Assembly (NCBI RefSeq): GCF_030407765.1
Contig: NZ_JASDCU010000014.1
Coordinates: 1 to 64,000, forward strand
From: Microbacterium sp. APC 3901
GTDB taxonomy: Bacteria; Actinomycetota; Actinomycetes; Actinomycetales; Microbacteriaceae
Length of the DNA stretch: 64,000 bases
Direction of reading: 5' to 3'
The position numbers and the translations under genes are program-made. This document shows, one piece after another, positions 10,513 to 20,368 of this stretch. The notes beneath the pieces are model-generated. The model saw only the letters and a list, made by a program, of their open reading frames with translations. It searched no databases and had not been told where the DNA came from. Numbering within the stretch: position 1 is the first letter of the stretch; every line of letters begins with the position of its first letter.

Positions 10513-11729
10513 TGGCCGGTCCGCTTCCTCTCGGCGACCCGGCACCGGCCGACGGCCGTCTTCCCTCCGACCTGTCGATCGACCCCACGGTGCCCTTCTC
10601 CGTGTACCTGCACGTCCCGTTCTGCCGGGTGCGCTGCGGCTACTGCGACTTCAACACGTACACCTCGGGAGAGCTCCGCGGCGCGAAGCAGGAGGACTAC
10701 GCCTCGACGCTGATCACGGAGATCGACCTTGCGACGCGCGTTCTCGCGGATGCGGGCGCGCTGCGACCCATGGACACGGTGTTCTTCGGCGGAGGGACGC
10801 CCACACTGTTGCCGGCGGGCGACCTCGCCCGGATGCTCGACGCGGCGACTGACGCGTTCGGGCTCGTCGACGGCGCCGAGGTCACTGTGGAGGCCAACCC
10901 CGATACGGTGACGCCCGAGGTCGCTCGGATCCTGGCCGATGCCGGAGTCACGCGGCTGTCGATCGGCATGCAATCGGCCGTTCCTCACGTTCTCGCGGCC
11001 CTCGATCGCACCCATCGCCCGGAGAACGTGACGACCGCCGTCGCAGCGGCCAAGGATGCGGGTCTCGCGGTCAGCGTCGACCTCATCTACGGAGCGCCGG
11101 GGGAGTCGCTGGCCGACTGGGAGGCGTCGCTCGATGCGGCGCTCGCACTCGAGTCGGACCACGTCTCGGCCTACGCGTTGATCATCGAGGACGGCACGAA
11201 GCTCGCGCGGCAGATCCGCCGAGGTGAGGTGCCGATGCCGGACGACGACCTGCAGGCCGACATGTACGAGCTCGCCGATGCGCGTCTCGCAGCGGCGGGC
11301 TTCGAATGGTACGAGATCAGTAACTGGTCGCGCAGCGTCGAGCAGCGCTCGCGACACAACCTCGCGTACTGGCGGGGGAGCGACTGGTGGGGGTTCGGAC
11401 CCGGCGCCCACAGCCATGTCGCCGGCCTGCGCTGGTGGAACGTCAAGCATCCGGCGGCCTACGCTCAGCGCCTCGCGGCCTCGGAGTCTCCGGCGGCAGG
11501 CACCGAGCGGCCAGATGAGGAATCTGCGACGCTGGAGCGGATCCTGCTCCTGAGCCGGATCCGCGAGGGGATCGCCGTCGCCGACCTCCCGGCTGACAAG
11601 CGCACCAGGGTCGCGGGCCTGATCGCGGACGGACTCGTCGATGCCGTCGCCGCCGTGCGCGGACGCGTCCAGCTCACTCTCCGCGGTCGGCTGCTCGCCG
11701 ACGCCGTGGTGCGCGAACTGACCGACTGA
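10512..11729 (+). CDS. hemW: HemW, radical SAM heme chaperone (formerly HemN-like)
   Basis: A 405-residue radical SAM protein. The Fe-S motif is C-x3-C-x2-C (CRVRCGYC) close to residue 40, followed by the HemN-family FFGGGTPT and the TVEANPDTV segment, and a C-terminal winged-helix part. Family knowledge assigns proteins with this motif and length to heme binding and transfer rather than to coproporphyrinogen oxidation. The start (MAGPLPLGDP) follows the minicistron. Its last 56 bases overlap the convergent esterase gene. Confidence 0.9.
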   Translation: MAGPLPLGDPAPADGRLPSDLSIDPTVPFSVYLHVPFCRVRCGYCDFNTYTSGELRGAKQEDYASTLITEIDLATRVLADAGALRPMDTVFFGGGTPTLLPAGDLARMLDAATDAFGLVDGAEVTVEANPDTVTPEVARILADAGVTRLSIGMQSAVPHVLAALDRTHRPENVTTAVAAAKDAGLAVSVDLIYGAPGESLADWEASLDAALALESDHVSAYALIIEDGTKLARQIRRGEVPMPDDDLQADMYELADARLAAAGFEWYEISNWSRSVEQRSRHNLAYWRGSDWWGFGPGAHSHVAGLRWWNVKHPAAYAQRLAASESPAAGTERPDEESATLERILLLSRIREGIAVADLPADKRTRVAGLIADGLVDAVAAVRGRVQLTLRGRLLADAVVRELTD

Positions 11730-13158
11730 GCGGGGACGAGCGCGAGGGAAGCAGGTCGAGCGCGCCCGCACGACGCTGCGGCACCGTGGCGCTCTCCGCG
11801 TCGAACACCCGCGTGCTCCGCTTCGTGCCGAAGGCCGGCCACCCGGGGTCGCCGGTCTTGATGAAGGAGATCCACGCGGTGTGCATCTCGTCGGCGAGTC
11901 GCTGCGGTGCATCTGCACCCGCGAGGCGCTGCGCCTCGGGGTCGCCGAGACGATCGAAGACGAAGCCCAGCTCGAGTGCGTGTGCCGCACGCAGATCACG
12001 AACCGGACTCCGCCACGCGAACTCGTAGACGTAGGTCGGCGCCGTGCGCGCCTCGGCGAGCGTGGTCAGTGGGCCTCGCAGCATGATGTCTGTCGCGAGT
12101 TGGCCGAAGATCTCACCCGTGGCGGCGCCGGGGAAGGCCGACCGATAGGCGGCGACAGCTCGGCGCGGGATCCGCAGAGCGAGTCGTCCGAGCAGCAGTT
12201 TCATCCTGGTGATGTCTGCGAGCGCAGCAGGCGGGAACCAGAGCCGGTACTCGTCGGTGTTGCTGCCGATCAGAAGCGGCACATCGGCGCCTGCGAGGAC
12301 CTCGTGCGGTGACCGGGGCAGAGACCCGACATCCACCGCGAACTGGAACCCGGGGGTTCCGCCGAGCGGAGACGACCCTGCGGCCTGCTCGCGCCGGGCC
12401 TCGAGCAGCCGCTCGGAGGAGACCGTGGCGAAACCAGCTCGGTCGGCTGCGACCCCGAGTCGCCTCGCGAGCTGGGCGGTCACGCGGCCGGCCTTCTTCG
12501 CCGTCTGCGCGTCGAGGGGCCCGGACTCGATGATGGCCCGAGCGATGTGCGCCCGAGACGACTCGTTCGCGACGAGTCCCGCGACGATCGCTCCGCCTGC
12601 GGACTCGCCCATGATCGTGATCTGCCGGGGGTCTCCGCCGAAGGCGGCGATCTCGCTGTGCACCCAGGAGAGGCCCGCCGCGGCATCCTGCAGTCCGAGG
12701 TTCCTGGGAGCGTCGGCGAGCACCGAGAATCCTTCGGAGCCCAGGCGGTAGTTGATCGAGGCGAAGATGATGCCGGCGCGTGCGAATCCGGCGCCATCGT
12801 AGAGCGGGATCGCAGCGGTGCCGCGTTCGAGAGCGCCGCCATGGATCCAGAGGACTACCGGGGCGGTGTCGGCACTCTGCGGGGCCCAGATGTTGACGGA
12901 CAGGATGTCTTCGCCGGGGATCTCGACAGAGCCCAACAGCTCGCCGATCGCACCGGGGTACGGAAGCTGGGGTGCGGTCGGGCCGAATGCCGTGGCATCT
13001 CTGACGCCCTCCCACGTCGGCGGGGTCTGCGGAGCGCGGAAGCGGTTCGGCCCGAAGGGTGCTGCCGCGTACGGGATGCCGAGGAAGCGGCGGACGCCGT
13101 CGACCACCTCGCCGCGCAGGATTCCGGTGGACACGGTGACCTGTGGGGCGACACTCAT
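11674..13158 (-). CDS. type B carboxylesterase/lipase family protein
   Basis: A 494-residue carboxylesterase of the alpha/beta-hydrolase superfamily. The nucleophile motif is GESAGG, the oxyanion-hole stretch is WIHGGAL, and the catalytic histidine region reads AHALELGFVF as in type B esterases. No signal peptide is apparent, so it is probably cytoplasmic. A TACGAT hexamer lies 6 nt before the ATG, pointing to leaderless translation. The highly charged C-terminal tail (APRRRRAADRGE) is encoded in the region overlapping hemW, so it may be a read-through extension rather than part of the fold. Confidence 0.88.
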   Translation of the reverse strand: MSVAPQVTVSTGILRGEVVDGVRRFLGIPYAAAPFGPNRFRAPQTPPTWEGVRDATAFGPTAPQLPYPGAIGELLGSVEIPGEDILSVNIWAPQSADTAPVVLWIHGGALERGTAAIPLYDGAGFARAGIIFASINYRLGSEGFSVLADAPRNLGLQDAAAGLSWVHSEIAAFGGDPRQITIMGESAGGAIVAGLVANESSRAHIARAIIESGPLDAQTAKKAGRVTAQLARRLGVAADRAGFATVSSERLLEARREQAAGSSPLGGTPGFQFAVDVGSLPRSPHEVLAGADVPLLIGSNTDEYRLWFPPAALADITRMKLLLGRLALRIPRRAVAAYRSAFPGAATGEIFGQLATDIMLRGPLTTLAEARTAPTYVYEFAWRSPVRDLRAAHALELGFVFDRLGDPEAQRLAGADAPQRLADEMHTAWISFIKTGDPGWPAFGTKRSTRVFDAESATVPQRRAGALDLLPSRSSPLSRSVRAPRRRRAADRGE

Positions 13159-13206
13159 GGGCTCATCGTATGGCGATCAGCTCGTGGTCGGCGTCGGTGG
13201 GTAGAA

Positions 13207-13233
13207 TTGGCACTCGTAGCCAGTGAGTGCCAA
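13207..13233 (+). promoter_or_regulatory. CIRCE operator of hrcA-dnaJ
   Basis: TTGGCACTC, 9 nt, GAGTGCCAA: a perfect inverted repeat differing from the classic CIRCE element only at the third position and its mirror. It overlaps the end of a TAGAAT -10 hexamer and the expected transcription start, so bound HrcA would block initiation. It lies just upstream of hrcA, implying autoregulation by heat shock. Confidence 0.95.
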
Positions 13234-13248
13234 AGGGAGGGAGTTGCG

Positions 13249-14280
13249 ATGGTCAGTGAAAGAGGCCTCCAGGTTCTCCGCGCGATCGTTCAGGACTACG
13301 TCGAGACCCACGAACCCGTCGGCAGCAGGTCGATCGTCGACCGCTACTCGTTCGGAGTGTCGGCCGCGACGATCCGCAACGACATGGCGCTTCTCGAAGA
13401 CGAAGAGCTGATCGCCGCCCCGCACACGTCCTCCGGCCGAGTGCCCACCGACAAGGGGTATCGCGTCTTCGTCGACCACCTCGCACAGCTGCGGCCTCTC
13501 TCGGTCGCGCAGCGCACCGCGATCGAGTCGTTCCTCACCGCTCCCTCCGACCTCGACGACCTGATGGTGCGCACCGTCCGGGTGCTGACCCAGCTCACGG
13601 GGCAGGTCGCGCTCGCGCAGTACCCGTCGTTCGCCCGGGCGCACCTGACGCACCTCGAACTCGTCGCGCTCGCGCCGAATCGACTGCTCATCGTCCTCGT
13701 CACCGATGCGGGGGGCGTCTCGCAGCGCATCGCCCCGTTGCCCGTCGACGTCGATGACGCCGACATGGCCGTGCTCCGGGCGCGCCTGTCGGCTCTGATC
13801 ACCGGGCGGGCGGTGAGCGATGCGGCTGAGCGTCTGCAGACCCTGCTCGCCGAGGATGAGCATTCGAACGACATCGTGCTCCGCGCACTCGCGACGATCG
13901 TCATCGATGAACTCGGGGCGTTCCGCCAGGAGCGTCTTGTCATGGCGGGAGCTGCGACCCTGGCGCGGCGCGAGCAGGACTTCCGCGGGAGTATCCATCC
14001 CATTCTCGAGGCGATCGAGGAGCAGGTGACGCTCCTGCGCCTGATGAGCGAGATGGAGGCCGACTCGCATGGCCTCGCAGCCAGCATCGGCACCGAGAAC
14101 GCGTCGTTCGGACTCGGTGAGGCGTCGATCGTCGCCAGCAACTACGCCGCCCCCAGCGGCACGGCGCGCGTCGGCGTGATGGGTCCGACCCGCATGGACT
14201 ATCCGAGCAACCTCGCGGCGGCACGGGCTGTTGCCCGCTACCTGTCGCGGATGCTCGACGAAGACGAGGCGGCCCGCTGA
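13249..14280 (+). CDS. hrcA: heat-inducible transcription repressor HrcA
   Basis: A 343-residue repressor of class I heat-shock genes that binds CIRCE. An N-terminal winged helix-turn-helix (VLRAIVQDYVETHEPVGSR, then SAATIRNDMALLEDE) is followed by the HrcA dimerisation and GAF-like domain (GTARVGVMGPTRMDYP). The ATG is preceded by GGGAGGGAG. It is cotranscribed with dnaJ, 39 bases downstream. Groups of this kind often control groES/groEL as well, which are not in this window. Confidence 0.97.
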   Translation: MVSERGLQVLRAIVQDYVETHEPVGSRSIVDRYSFGVSAATIRNDMALLEDEELIAAPHTSSGRVPTDKGYRVFVDHLAQLRPLSVAQRTAIESFLTAPSDLDDLMVRTVRVLTQLTGQVALAQYPSFARAHLTHLELVALAPNRLLIVLVTDAGGVSQRIAPLPVDVDDADMAVLRARLSALITGRAVSDAAERLQTLLAEDEHSNDIVLRALATIVIDELGAFRQERLVMAGAATLARREQDFRGSIHPILEAIEEQVTLLRLMSEMEADSHGLAASIGTENASFGLGEASIVASNYAAPSGTARVGVMGPTRMDYPSNLAAARAVARYLSRMLDEDEAAR

Positions 14281-14319
14281 CGCGGCCGCCCAGATGACAG
14301 CACACGCAGAAGGGCCATT

Positions 14320-15435
14320 GTGGCAGACCACTACGAGGTACTCGGCGTCTCTCGCGACGCCTCCACGGACGAGATCAAGAAGGCGTACCGACGCCTCGCG
14401 CGTCAGCTCCACCCCGACGTGAACCCGGGTGAAGACGCCGCTGAGCGCTTCAAGCTCGTGACGCACGCGTACGACGTGCTGAGCGACGACGACTCCCGTC
14501 GCCGCTACGACATGGGTGGCGGAGACGGAGCGGCGAACGACTTCGGCGGCTTCGGCGGCTTCGGAGACATCTTCGAGACCTTCTTCGGCGCGGGCCAGGG
14601 CGGCGGGCGCGGAGCGCGTCCGCGTTCTCGGCGCGAACGCGGCCAGGACGCGCTGGTTCGCGTGACCCTCGATCTCGGCGATGTCGTCTTCGGTGCGCAC
14701 CGCGACATCGAGGTCGACACGGCCGTGCTGTGCGAGACGTGCAACGGGTCGTGCTGCCAGGAGGGCACATCGCCCGTCACCTGCGACATCTGCGGCGGCT
14801 CCGGCCACGTGCAGCGTCAGGTGCGGAGCCTGCTCGGCAACGTCGTGACGTCTCAGCCCTGCGGCACCTGCGAGGGCTACGGCACCACCATCCCGTACCC
14901 GTGCGGCACCTGCGGCGGACAGGGGCGGGTCCGTTCGCGACGCACCGTCTCGCTCGACATCCCCGCAGGCGTCGAGACCGGACTCCGTCTGCAGCTGCCG
15001 GGGTCGGGAGAGGTCGGCAAGGCCGGTGGCCCGAACGGCGACCTGTATGTCGAGGTCACCGTCAACCCGCACCCGTCGTTCAGCCGTGACGGCGACGACC
15101 TGCTCGCGACGCTCGAGGTGTCGATGCCGGATGCCGTCCTCGGCACCGAGACCACCATCCAGGGGCTCGACGGCGAGGTCGATCTCGAGATCCGCTCGGG
15201 CGTCCAGTCGGGCGATGTCCTGACGATCAAGGGCCGCGGCATCACCCCGCTGCGGGGAAACCAGCGCGGTGATCTGCGCGTCGGCGTGCAGGTGGTCACC
15301 CCGACGAAGCTGGACTCGGCGCAGCGCGCGCTGATCGAGGACTTCGCGAAGAAGACGAAGGCGCCGGGGCCGCAGCTGGCGCAGTTCCAGCAGGGACTGT
15401 TCTCGAAGCTCCGCGACCGCTTCCGTTCGCACTGA
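14320..15435 (+). CDS. dnaJ: molecular chaperone DnaJ
   Basis: A 371-residue class I Hsp40 co-chaperone. The J domain carries HPD in LHPDVNPG, followed by a G/F-rich linker ([17 protein letters not shown]), four zinc-finger motifs (CETC, CDIC, CGTC, CGTC) and the two substrate-binding beta domains. The start codon is GTG. Being coupled to HrcA, this is the heat-shock DnaJ2-type copy of actinobacteria rather than the one next to dnaK-grpE. Confidence 0.96.
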   Translation: MADHYEVLGVSRDASTDEIKKAYRRLARQLHPDVNPGEDAAERFKLVTHAYDVLSDDDSRRRYDMGGGDGAANDFGGFGGFGDIFETFFGAGQGGGRGARPRSRRERGQDALVRVTLDLGDVVFGAHRDIEVDTAVLCETCNGSCCQEGTSPVTCDICGGSGHVQRQVRSLLGNVVTSQPCGTCEGYGTTIPYPCGTCGGQGRVRSRRTVSLDIPAGVETGLRLQLPGSGEVGKAGGPNGDLYVEVTVNPHPSFSRDGDDLLATLEVSMPDAVLGTETTIQGLDGEVDLEIRSGVQSGDVLTIKGRGITPLRGNQRGDLRVGVQVVTPTKLDSAQRALIEDFAKKTKAPGPQLAQFQQGLFSKLRDRFRSH

Positions 15436-15449
15436 TCCGGGCAGCGCTC

Positions 15450-16178
15450 ATGGCACTCCACTTCCTCGTCGAGAACTCGGCGGATGCCGCAACCGGAGAC
15501 CTCGTGTCGCTCATCGGCGCCGAGGCGAAGCACGCCGCGGTGGTCCGCAGGCTCCGTGTCGGTGAGGTGGTCACCGTCGGCGACGGCGCAGGGGTGTGGC
15601 TCACCGGTGTCGCCGAAGAGGTGTCGCCGTCTCGTGTCGACGTGCGCGTGTCGTCCCGCTCGGAAGAACCCGCACCGAGTCCACGGATCATCCTCGCGCA
15701 GGCTCTGGCCAAGGGAGACCGCGACGAGCTGGCGGTGCAGGCGGCGTGCGAGCTCGGGGTCGATGAGATCGTTCCGTGGCAGGCCAGCCGCAGCGTGTCG
15801 CGCTGGGAGGGGCCGAAGGCCGTGAAAGGCCGTGAACGCTGGTCGACGATCGTTCGGGAGGCCGCGAAACAGGCGCACCGAGCCTGGGTGCCCGATGTCT
15901 CGCCTCCGGCGACGACTGCGGATCTCGCGTCACGTGCATCGTCTCAGCGATTGCTCCTGCTCGACCCGAGTGCGTCGACGCGATTGTCGGATCTCGAACC
16001 GGACGGGCGCGACCTCGTGTTGGTCGTCGGCCCGGAGGGTGGCATCTCCGACGACGAACTCAGGAGGCTCTCCGACGCCGGTGCCGAGCGGGTGCTCCTC
16101 GGCAACACGGTGCTGCGCACCTCCACTGCGGGTCCTGCGGCCATCGCCGTGCTGTCGGTGACGCTCGGTCGCTGGTGA
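15450..16178 (+). CDS. rsmE: 16S rRNA (uracil-1498-N3)-methyltransferase RsmE
   Basis: A 242-residue SPOUT-family methyltransferase that modifies U1498 of 16S rRNA. The N-terminal PUA-like domain contains EAKHAAVVRRLRVGEVV, and the C-terminal knot contains VVGPEGGISDDEL and LGNTVLRTSTA, which form the SAM pocket. It begins 14 bases after dnaJ, a conserved hrcA-dnaJ-rsmE order in actinobacteria. Confidence 0.95.
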   Translation: MALHFLVENSADAATGDLVSLIGAEAKHAAVVRRLRVGEVVTVGDGAGVWLTGVAEEVSPSRVDVRVSSRSEEPAPSPRIILAQALAKGDRDELAVQAACELGVDEIVPWQASRSVSRWEGPKAVKGRERWSTIVREAAKQAHRAWVPDVSPPATTADLASRASSQRLLLLDPSASTRLSDLEPDGRDLVLVVGPEGGISDDELRRLSDAGAERVLLGNTVLRTSTAGPAAIAVLSVTLGRW

Positions 16179-16223
16179 ACACGGCTACGGACCCGACCGT
16201 GCTGCGGTCAGTAGACTGAGAGC

Positions 16224-16571
16224 ATGTCCGATCCCTCGATCTTCACGCGCATTCTCAACGGTGACATCCCCGGTGAGATCCTGATCGACACCGGTCGGGT
16301 GTTCGCGATTCGCGACATCAACCCGCAGGCGCCTCTCCACGCTCTCGTGATCCCCAAGACCGAAGACTACCGAGACGTGACCGAGCTCGCTCAGGGCGAC
16401 CCGGGGCTTCTCGCTGAGATGGTCGCCGCGGCCAAGCAGCTCGCGGCAGAGCACGCGAACGGCGAGTACCGCCTCATCTTCAACAACGGCGCGAGCGCCG
16501 CCCAATCCGTCTTCCACGTGCACGCTCATGTGCTCGGCAATATCGAGGAGAACAAGCTCGTTGGCTTCTGA
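16224..16571 (+). CDS. HIT family purine nucleoside phosphoramidase (HinT-like)
   Basis: A 115-residue histidine triad protein that hydrolyses AMP-lysine or similar adenylated conjugates in its family. The catalytic triad motif is HVHAHVLG near the C-terminus, and the N-terminal SIFTRILNGDIPGEI is characteristic. A TAGACT -10 hexamer lies exactly 6 nt before the ATG, so it should be leaderless and start the hinT-phoH-ybeY-era transcription unit. Its last 11 bases overlap phoH. Confidence 0.94.
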   Translation: MSDPSIFTRILNGDIPGEILIDTGRVFAIRDINPQAPLHALVIPKTEDYRDVTELAQGDPGLLAEMVAAAKQLAAEHANGEYRLIFNNGASAAQSVFHVHAHVLGNIEENKLVGF

Positions 16572-17661
16572 CGAAAACGACCCTGTCACCGCATCCGACA
16601 CCGCTGTCGAGAAGATCTATGCCGACGGCGTCGCCATGGTGCAGCTGCTCGGCCCGCAGGACCGCCTGCTGCGGATGCTCGAGAAGGAGCACCGCGACGT
16701 GCAGGTGCTCGTTCGAGGCAACGAGATCACGCTCACCGGTTCGGCGGATGCCGTCGCACAGGCGAAGAGCCTCGTCGACGAGCTGATGACCATGACGAAG
16801 GCTGGCCATGACCTCGCTCCGAGCGACGTCACGAGTTCGGCGCGCCTGCTGCGCAACGACGGGGGACCTCGCCCGAGCGAAGTGCTCGGCGAGGCGATCC
16901 TGTCGACCCGCGGCAAGGTCATCCGACCGAAGACCCTGGGCCAGAAGGAATACGTCGACGCGATCGAGGAGAACACGATCGTGTTCGGAATCGGTCCCGC
17001 CGGAACGGGCAAGACCTACCTGGCGATGGCGAAGGCCGTTCAGGCGCTTCAGCGCAAAGAGGTCACGCGGATCATCCTCACGCGCCCCGCGGTCGAAGCG
17101 GGGGAGCGGCTCGGCTTCCTCCCCGGGACTCTGACCGACAAGATCGACCCCTATCTGCGTCCGCTCTACGACGCGCTGAACGAGATGATGGACCCCGAGA
17201 TCGTCCCCCGTCTGATGGCGACGGGGACCATCGAGGTCGCGCCTCTCGCGTACATGCGCGGACGCACGCTGAACGACTCGTTCGTGGTCCTCGACGAGGC
17301 GCAGAACACGACGCCCGAGCAGATGAAGATGTTCCTCACGCGTCTCGGCTTCGGCTCGAAGATGGTCGTGACCGGTGACATCACCCAGGTCGACCTCCCG
17401 CAGGGATCCTCAGGGCTCCGCCTCGTGACCCGCGTGCTCGACGGCATCGACGACATCCACTTCGCGCGACTCACGAGCGACGACGTCGTGCGGCATTCGC
17501 TCGTGGGACGCATCGTCGACGCCTACAGCGAATACGACGAGCGCCGCACGGCTCAGCGCTTCGAGCGGGAGCAGGCGGCCGAGTTCGCCAACCGTGCAGA
17601 GCGACGCGGAGCACAGCGGCCAGGTCCCCGGGACCGGACGCCCAAACGAGGCCTCTCCTGA
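16561..17661 (+). CDS. PhoH family ATPase
   Basis: A 366-residue PhoH-like P-loop ATPase. An N-terminal KH-like segment is followed by Walker [10 protein letters not shown], a GFLPGT segment and Walker B LDEAQNTT. PhoH proteins are thought to act in RNA metabolism beside YbeY, which follows here. I placed the start at a TTG overlapping the hinT stop by 11 bases, with GAGGAG 10 nt upstream; an in-frame ATG further up would lie well inside hinT. The acidic N-terminus ([12 protein letters not shown]) is as expected for this lineage. Confidence 0.92.
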   Translation: MASDENDPVTASDTAVEKIYADGVAMVQLLGPQDRLLRMLEKEHRDVQVLVRGNEITLTGSADAVAQAKSLVDELMTMTKAGHDLAPSDVTSSARLLRNDGGPRPSEVLGEAILSTRGKVIRPKTLGQKEYVDAIEENTIVFGIGPAGTGKTYLAMAKAVQALQRKEVTRIILTRPAVEAGERLGFLPGTLTDKIDPYLRPLYDALNEMMDPEIVPRLMATGTIEVAPLAYMRGRTLNDSFVVLDEAQNTTPEQMKMFLTRLGFGSKMVVTGDITQVDLPQGSSGLRLVTRVLDGIDDIHFARLTSDDVVRHSLVGRIVDAYSEYDERRTAQRFEREQAAEFANRAERRGAQRPGPRDRTPKRGLS

Positions 17662-17677
17662 TGAAACGAGCACAGCC

Positions 17678-18136
17678 ATGATCGAGATCAACAACGAGTC
17701 GGCGATCGATGTCGACGAGACCGTGCTGCAGCGCCTGACCGACTTCAACCTGGCGCAGATGAACGTGAGCCCGGACGCCGAGGTCGCGATCGTCCTCGTC
17801 GACGAGGCCGCGATGGAGGCCCTCCACGTGCAGTGGATGGACGAGCCCGGTCCGACGGACGTGCTCAGCTTCCCGATGGATGAGCTGCGCCCCGGCACCG
17901 AAGACCGCCCCACGGCCCCCGGGCTGCTCGGAGACATCGTCCTGTGCCCTCAGGTCGCTGAGGCGCAGGCGCAGGCGGCCGGCCACACGCTGATGGACGA
18001 GTTGATTCTGCTCACCACGCACGGATTGCTGCACCTTCTCGGCTTCGACCATGCCGAGCCCGACGAGGAGCGCGAGATGTTCGGGCTGCAGAAGGAGCTC
18101 ATCCAGGGCTTCGCCGCGGCTGAACGTCGACGATGA
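17678..18136 (+). CDS. ybeY: endoribonuclease YbeY
   Basis: A 152-residue single-strand endoribonuclease needed for 16S rRNA 3'-end maturation and ribosome quality control. The zinc-binding motif [11 protein letters not shown] lies near the C-terminus, and the family stretch [11 protein letters not shown] is present. The start [11 protein letters not shown] was chosen because it matches the usual N-terminus. Its stop overlaps the next gene (ATGA). Confidence 0.95.
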   Translation: MIEINNESAIDVDETVLQRLTDFNLAQMNVSPDAEVAIVLVDEAAMEALHVQWMDEPGPTDVLSFPMDELRPGTEDRPTAPGLLGDIVLCPQVAEAQAQAAGHTLMDELILLTTHGLLHLLGFDHAEPDEEREMFGLQKELIQGFAAAERRR

Positions 18137-19428
18137 CCGCCGCCCTCCTGCTCGCGGGCGCAGTCCTGCTCGTCGCGTTCGGCGGCCTCATGGCGGCCAT
18201 CGACGCCGCATTCGGGGTCACGTCGCGTTCGGACATCGAAGAGATGGGCGCCGAAGGGCGCAACAGTCGTCAACTCGCGCGTATCGCGGCCGATCCGGAC
18301 GCACACGTCAACGCCGTCGCGTTCATCCGCGTGCTCGCCGAGACTGCGGCCGCCGTGCTCGTCACGGTCGCGTTCAGCATCCTGTTCGACAACATCTGGT
18401 GGGCGATGCTCGCCGCGGCCCTGCTGATGACGGGTATCAGCTTCGTGCTGGTGGGGGCGAGCCCCCGTTCCTTCGGCCGGCACCACGCAGAGGGCATGCT
18501 CCGCGTGAATGCGCGGATCGTCCGCGGACTGCGCATCATCCTCGGACCGCTCGCCCAGGGACTGGTGGTGCTCGGCAACCGGGTGACCCCAGGACGCGGT
18601 CGCAGCTCCTTCACCTCGGAGGAGCAGCTGCTCAGCATGGTCGACGAGGCTGCATCGAACGACCTGATCGAGGCCGATGATCGCGACCTCATCCACTCGG
18701 TGTTCGACTTCACCGATCAGTTCGTCCGGGCGGTGATGGTGCCCCGCACCGAGATGGTGACGGTCGATGCGACCGCGACGACGAGCGAGGCCATGACGCT
18801 GTTCCTCCAGCGTGGTGTGTCGCGTATGCCGGTCGTGGACGACGACGCCGATGACGTCGTCGGAGTGCTGTATCTGAAGGACCTGGTGCTGTTCGCCTTC
18901 CGTGATGAGAACGCCTGGCGCGCCGCGTCCATCCGTCCGATCTCGCGGCCCGCGACGTTCGTGCCCGAGTCCATGCGCGCCGAGACGCTGCTTCAGCAGA
19001 TGAAGCGCGACGCCGTGCACGTGTGCCTGGTGATCGACGAGCACGGCGGGATCTCCGGTCTCGTGACCCTCGAGGATCTCATCGAGGAACTCGTGGGCGA
19101 GATCTCCGACGAGTACGATCAGGTATCGGCGGAAGTCGTCGAACTCGGCGACGGACGCTACCGCGTGAGTTCCCGACTCTCGCTGGAGGACGTCGGCGAT
19201 CTGTTCGGCCTCGAACTCGAGGACGAGGACGTGGACTCCATCGGCGGTCTGCTGGGCAAGGCACTCGGCCAGGTCCCGCAACCGGGATCGACAGCGACGG
19301 TGGAGGGGTTGACCCTCACCGGCGGCGCGTCTCGAGGGCGAGGTCGCGGAATCGCGACCGTGTTCGTCGAGCGCGCGGCACACGACGCGGGAGACGCCGC
19401 AGATGAGAGAGACGAAAACGATGACTGA
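18133..19428 (+). CDS. hemolysin/CorC-type CNNM and CBS domain membrane protein
   Basis: A 431-residue protein with an N-terminal CNNM (DUF21) region of about three to four membrane helices, two CBS domains in the middle ([10 protein letters not shown] to [17 protein letters not shown], then [20 protein letters not shown]) and a C-terminal CorC/HlyC transporter-associated domain. Relatives are implicated in magnesium or cobalt efflux. It starts at an ATGA overlap with ybeY and runs 8 bases into era. Confidence 0.93.
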   Translation: MTAALLLAGAVLLVAFGGLMAAIDAAFGVTSRSDIEEMGAEGRNSRQLARIAADPDAHVNAVAFIRVLAETAAAVLVTVAFSILFDNIWWAMLAAALLMTGISFVLVGASPRSFGRHHAEGMLRVNARIVRGLRIILGPLAQGLVVLGNRVTPGRGRSSFTSEEQLLSMVDEAASNDLIEADDRDLIHSVFDFTDQFVRAVMVPRTEMVTVDATATTSEAMTLFLQRGVSRMPVVDDDADDVVGVLYLKDLVLFAFRDENAWRAASIRPISRPATFVPESMRAETLLQQMKRDAVHVCLVIDEHGGISGLVTLEDLIEELVGEISDEYDQVSAEVVELGDGRYRVSSRLSLEDVGDLFGLELEDEDVDSIGGLLGKALGQVPQPGSTATVEGLTLTGGASRGRGRGIATVFVERAAHDAGDAADERDENDD

Positions 19429-20317
19429 GCAGACACGGAGCGGGTTCGTGACCTTCGTGGGGCGGCCGAACGTCGGAAAGTCCACTCTCACGAACGCGCT
19501 GGTGGGCGAGAAGATCGCGATCACCAGCGAGAAGCCGCAGACGACCCGACGGGCGATCCGCGGAATCATGAATCGCCCGCAGGGGCAGCTCGTCATCGTC
19601 GACACCCCCGGCATCCACAAGCCCCGGACGCTTCTCGGCGAGCGCTTGAACGACCTCGTCGAGCAGGTGCTCGGCGACGTCGACGTGATCGGCTTCTGCG
19701 TACCGGCGACCGAGAAGGTCGGACCGGGCGATCGCCGCATCGCGGCCTCGCTCGACGGATATCGTCGAGCCAAGAAGATCGCCATCGTCACGAAGACGGA
19801 CGCGGCAGGGCGCGACGAGATCACCGAACGACTCATGGAGGTCGACGCGCTGCGCGAGGACTGGGACGCTGTCATTCCGATCTCGGCCGTGACGCACGAC
19901 CAGCTCGAGGTCCTCGCAGACGAGGTCCTCGCTCTCATGCCGGTAGGGCCCGCGCTCTACGGTGAAGGGGTGAGGACCGATGAGTCGGAGGAGGATCGCA
20001 TCGCCGAGATGATCCGCGAGGCGGCGCTCGACGGTGTCCGCGACGAGCTTCCGCACTCGATCGCGGTCATGATCGATGACATCGCTCCCCGTGAGGGAAC
20101 CGACCTGACTGATGTCCATGCCTCGATCGTCGTCGAGCGAGACAGTCAGAAGGCGATCATCATCGGCCACAAGGGCAAGCGTCTGGCTGACGTCGGACGC
20201 CGCGCCCGCGTCGGCATCGAAGAGCTCCTGGGCACGAGGGTGTTCCTGGGGCTGCACGTCAAGGTCGCGAAGGAATGGCAGCGGGACCCGAAGCAGCTCG
20301 GACGCCTCGGCTTCTGA
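19421..20317 (+). CDS. era: GTPase Era
   Basis: A 298-residue GTPase that binds 16S rRNA and assists 30S assembly. G1 is GRPNVGKST, G3 is DTPGIHK, G4 is TKTD, and a C-terminal KH domain (AIIIGHKGKRLADVG) binds the 3' end of 16S rRNA. Length is standard. The start MTEQTRSGF was preferred to an in-frame ATG six codons upstream because it gives the usual length. It ends the phoH-ybeY-CNNM-era cluster. Confidence 0.96.
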   Translation: MTEQTRSGFVTFVGRPNVGKSTLTNALVGEKIAITSEKPQTTRRAIRGIMNRPQGQLVIVDTPGIHKPRTLLGERLNDLVEQVLGDVDVIGFCVPATEKVGPGDRRIAASLDGYRRAKKIAIVTKTDAAGRDEITERLMEVDALREDWDAVIPISAVTHDQLEVLADEVLALMPVGPALYGEGVRTDESEEDRIAEMIREAALDGVRDELPHSIAVMIDDIAPREGTDLTDVHASIVVERDSQKAIIIGHKGKRLADVGRRARVGIEELLGTRVFLGLHVKVAKEWQRDPKQLGRLGF

Positions 20318-20368
20318 CATGCGACACCGAGACGCGACGCGGATCGGTTGCTCCGGCGGACGAGAGAG

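Noticed and set aside
13177..15432. A 751-codon minus-strand frame opposite hrcA and dnaJ
   Set aside because: Composition is dominated by Arg, Glu, Val and Asp repeats typical of antisense frames; hrcA and dnaJ are certain on the plus strand.
17950..19938. A very long open frame on the minus strand opposite ybeY, the CNNM/CBS gene and era
   Set aside because: It is antisense to three well-recognised genes, and its translation is Arg/Ser-rich with no recognisable domain, as expected of mirror frames in GC-rich DNA.
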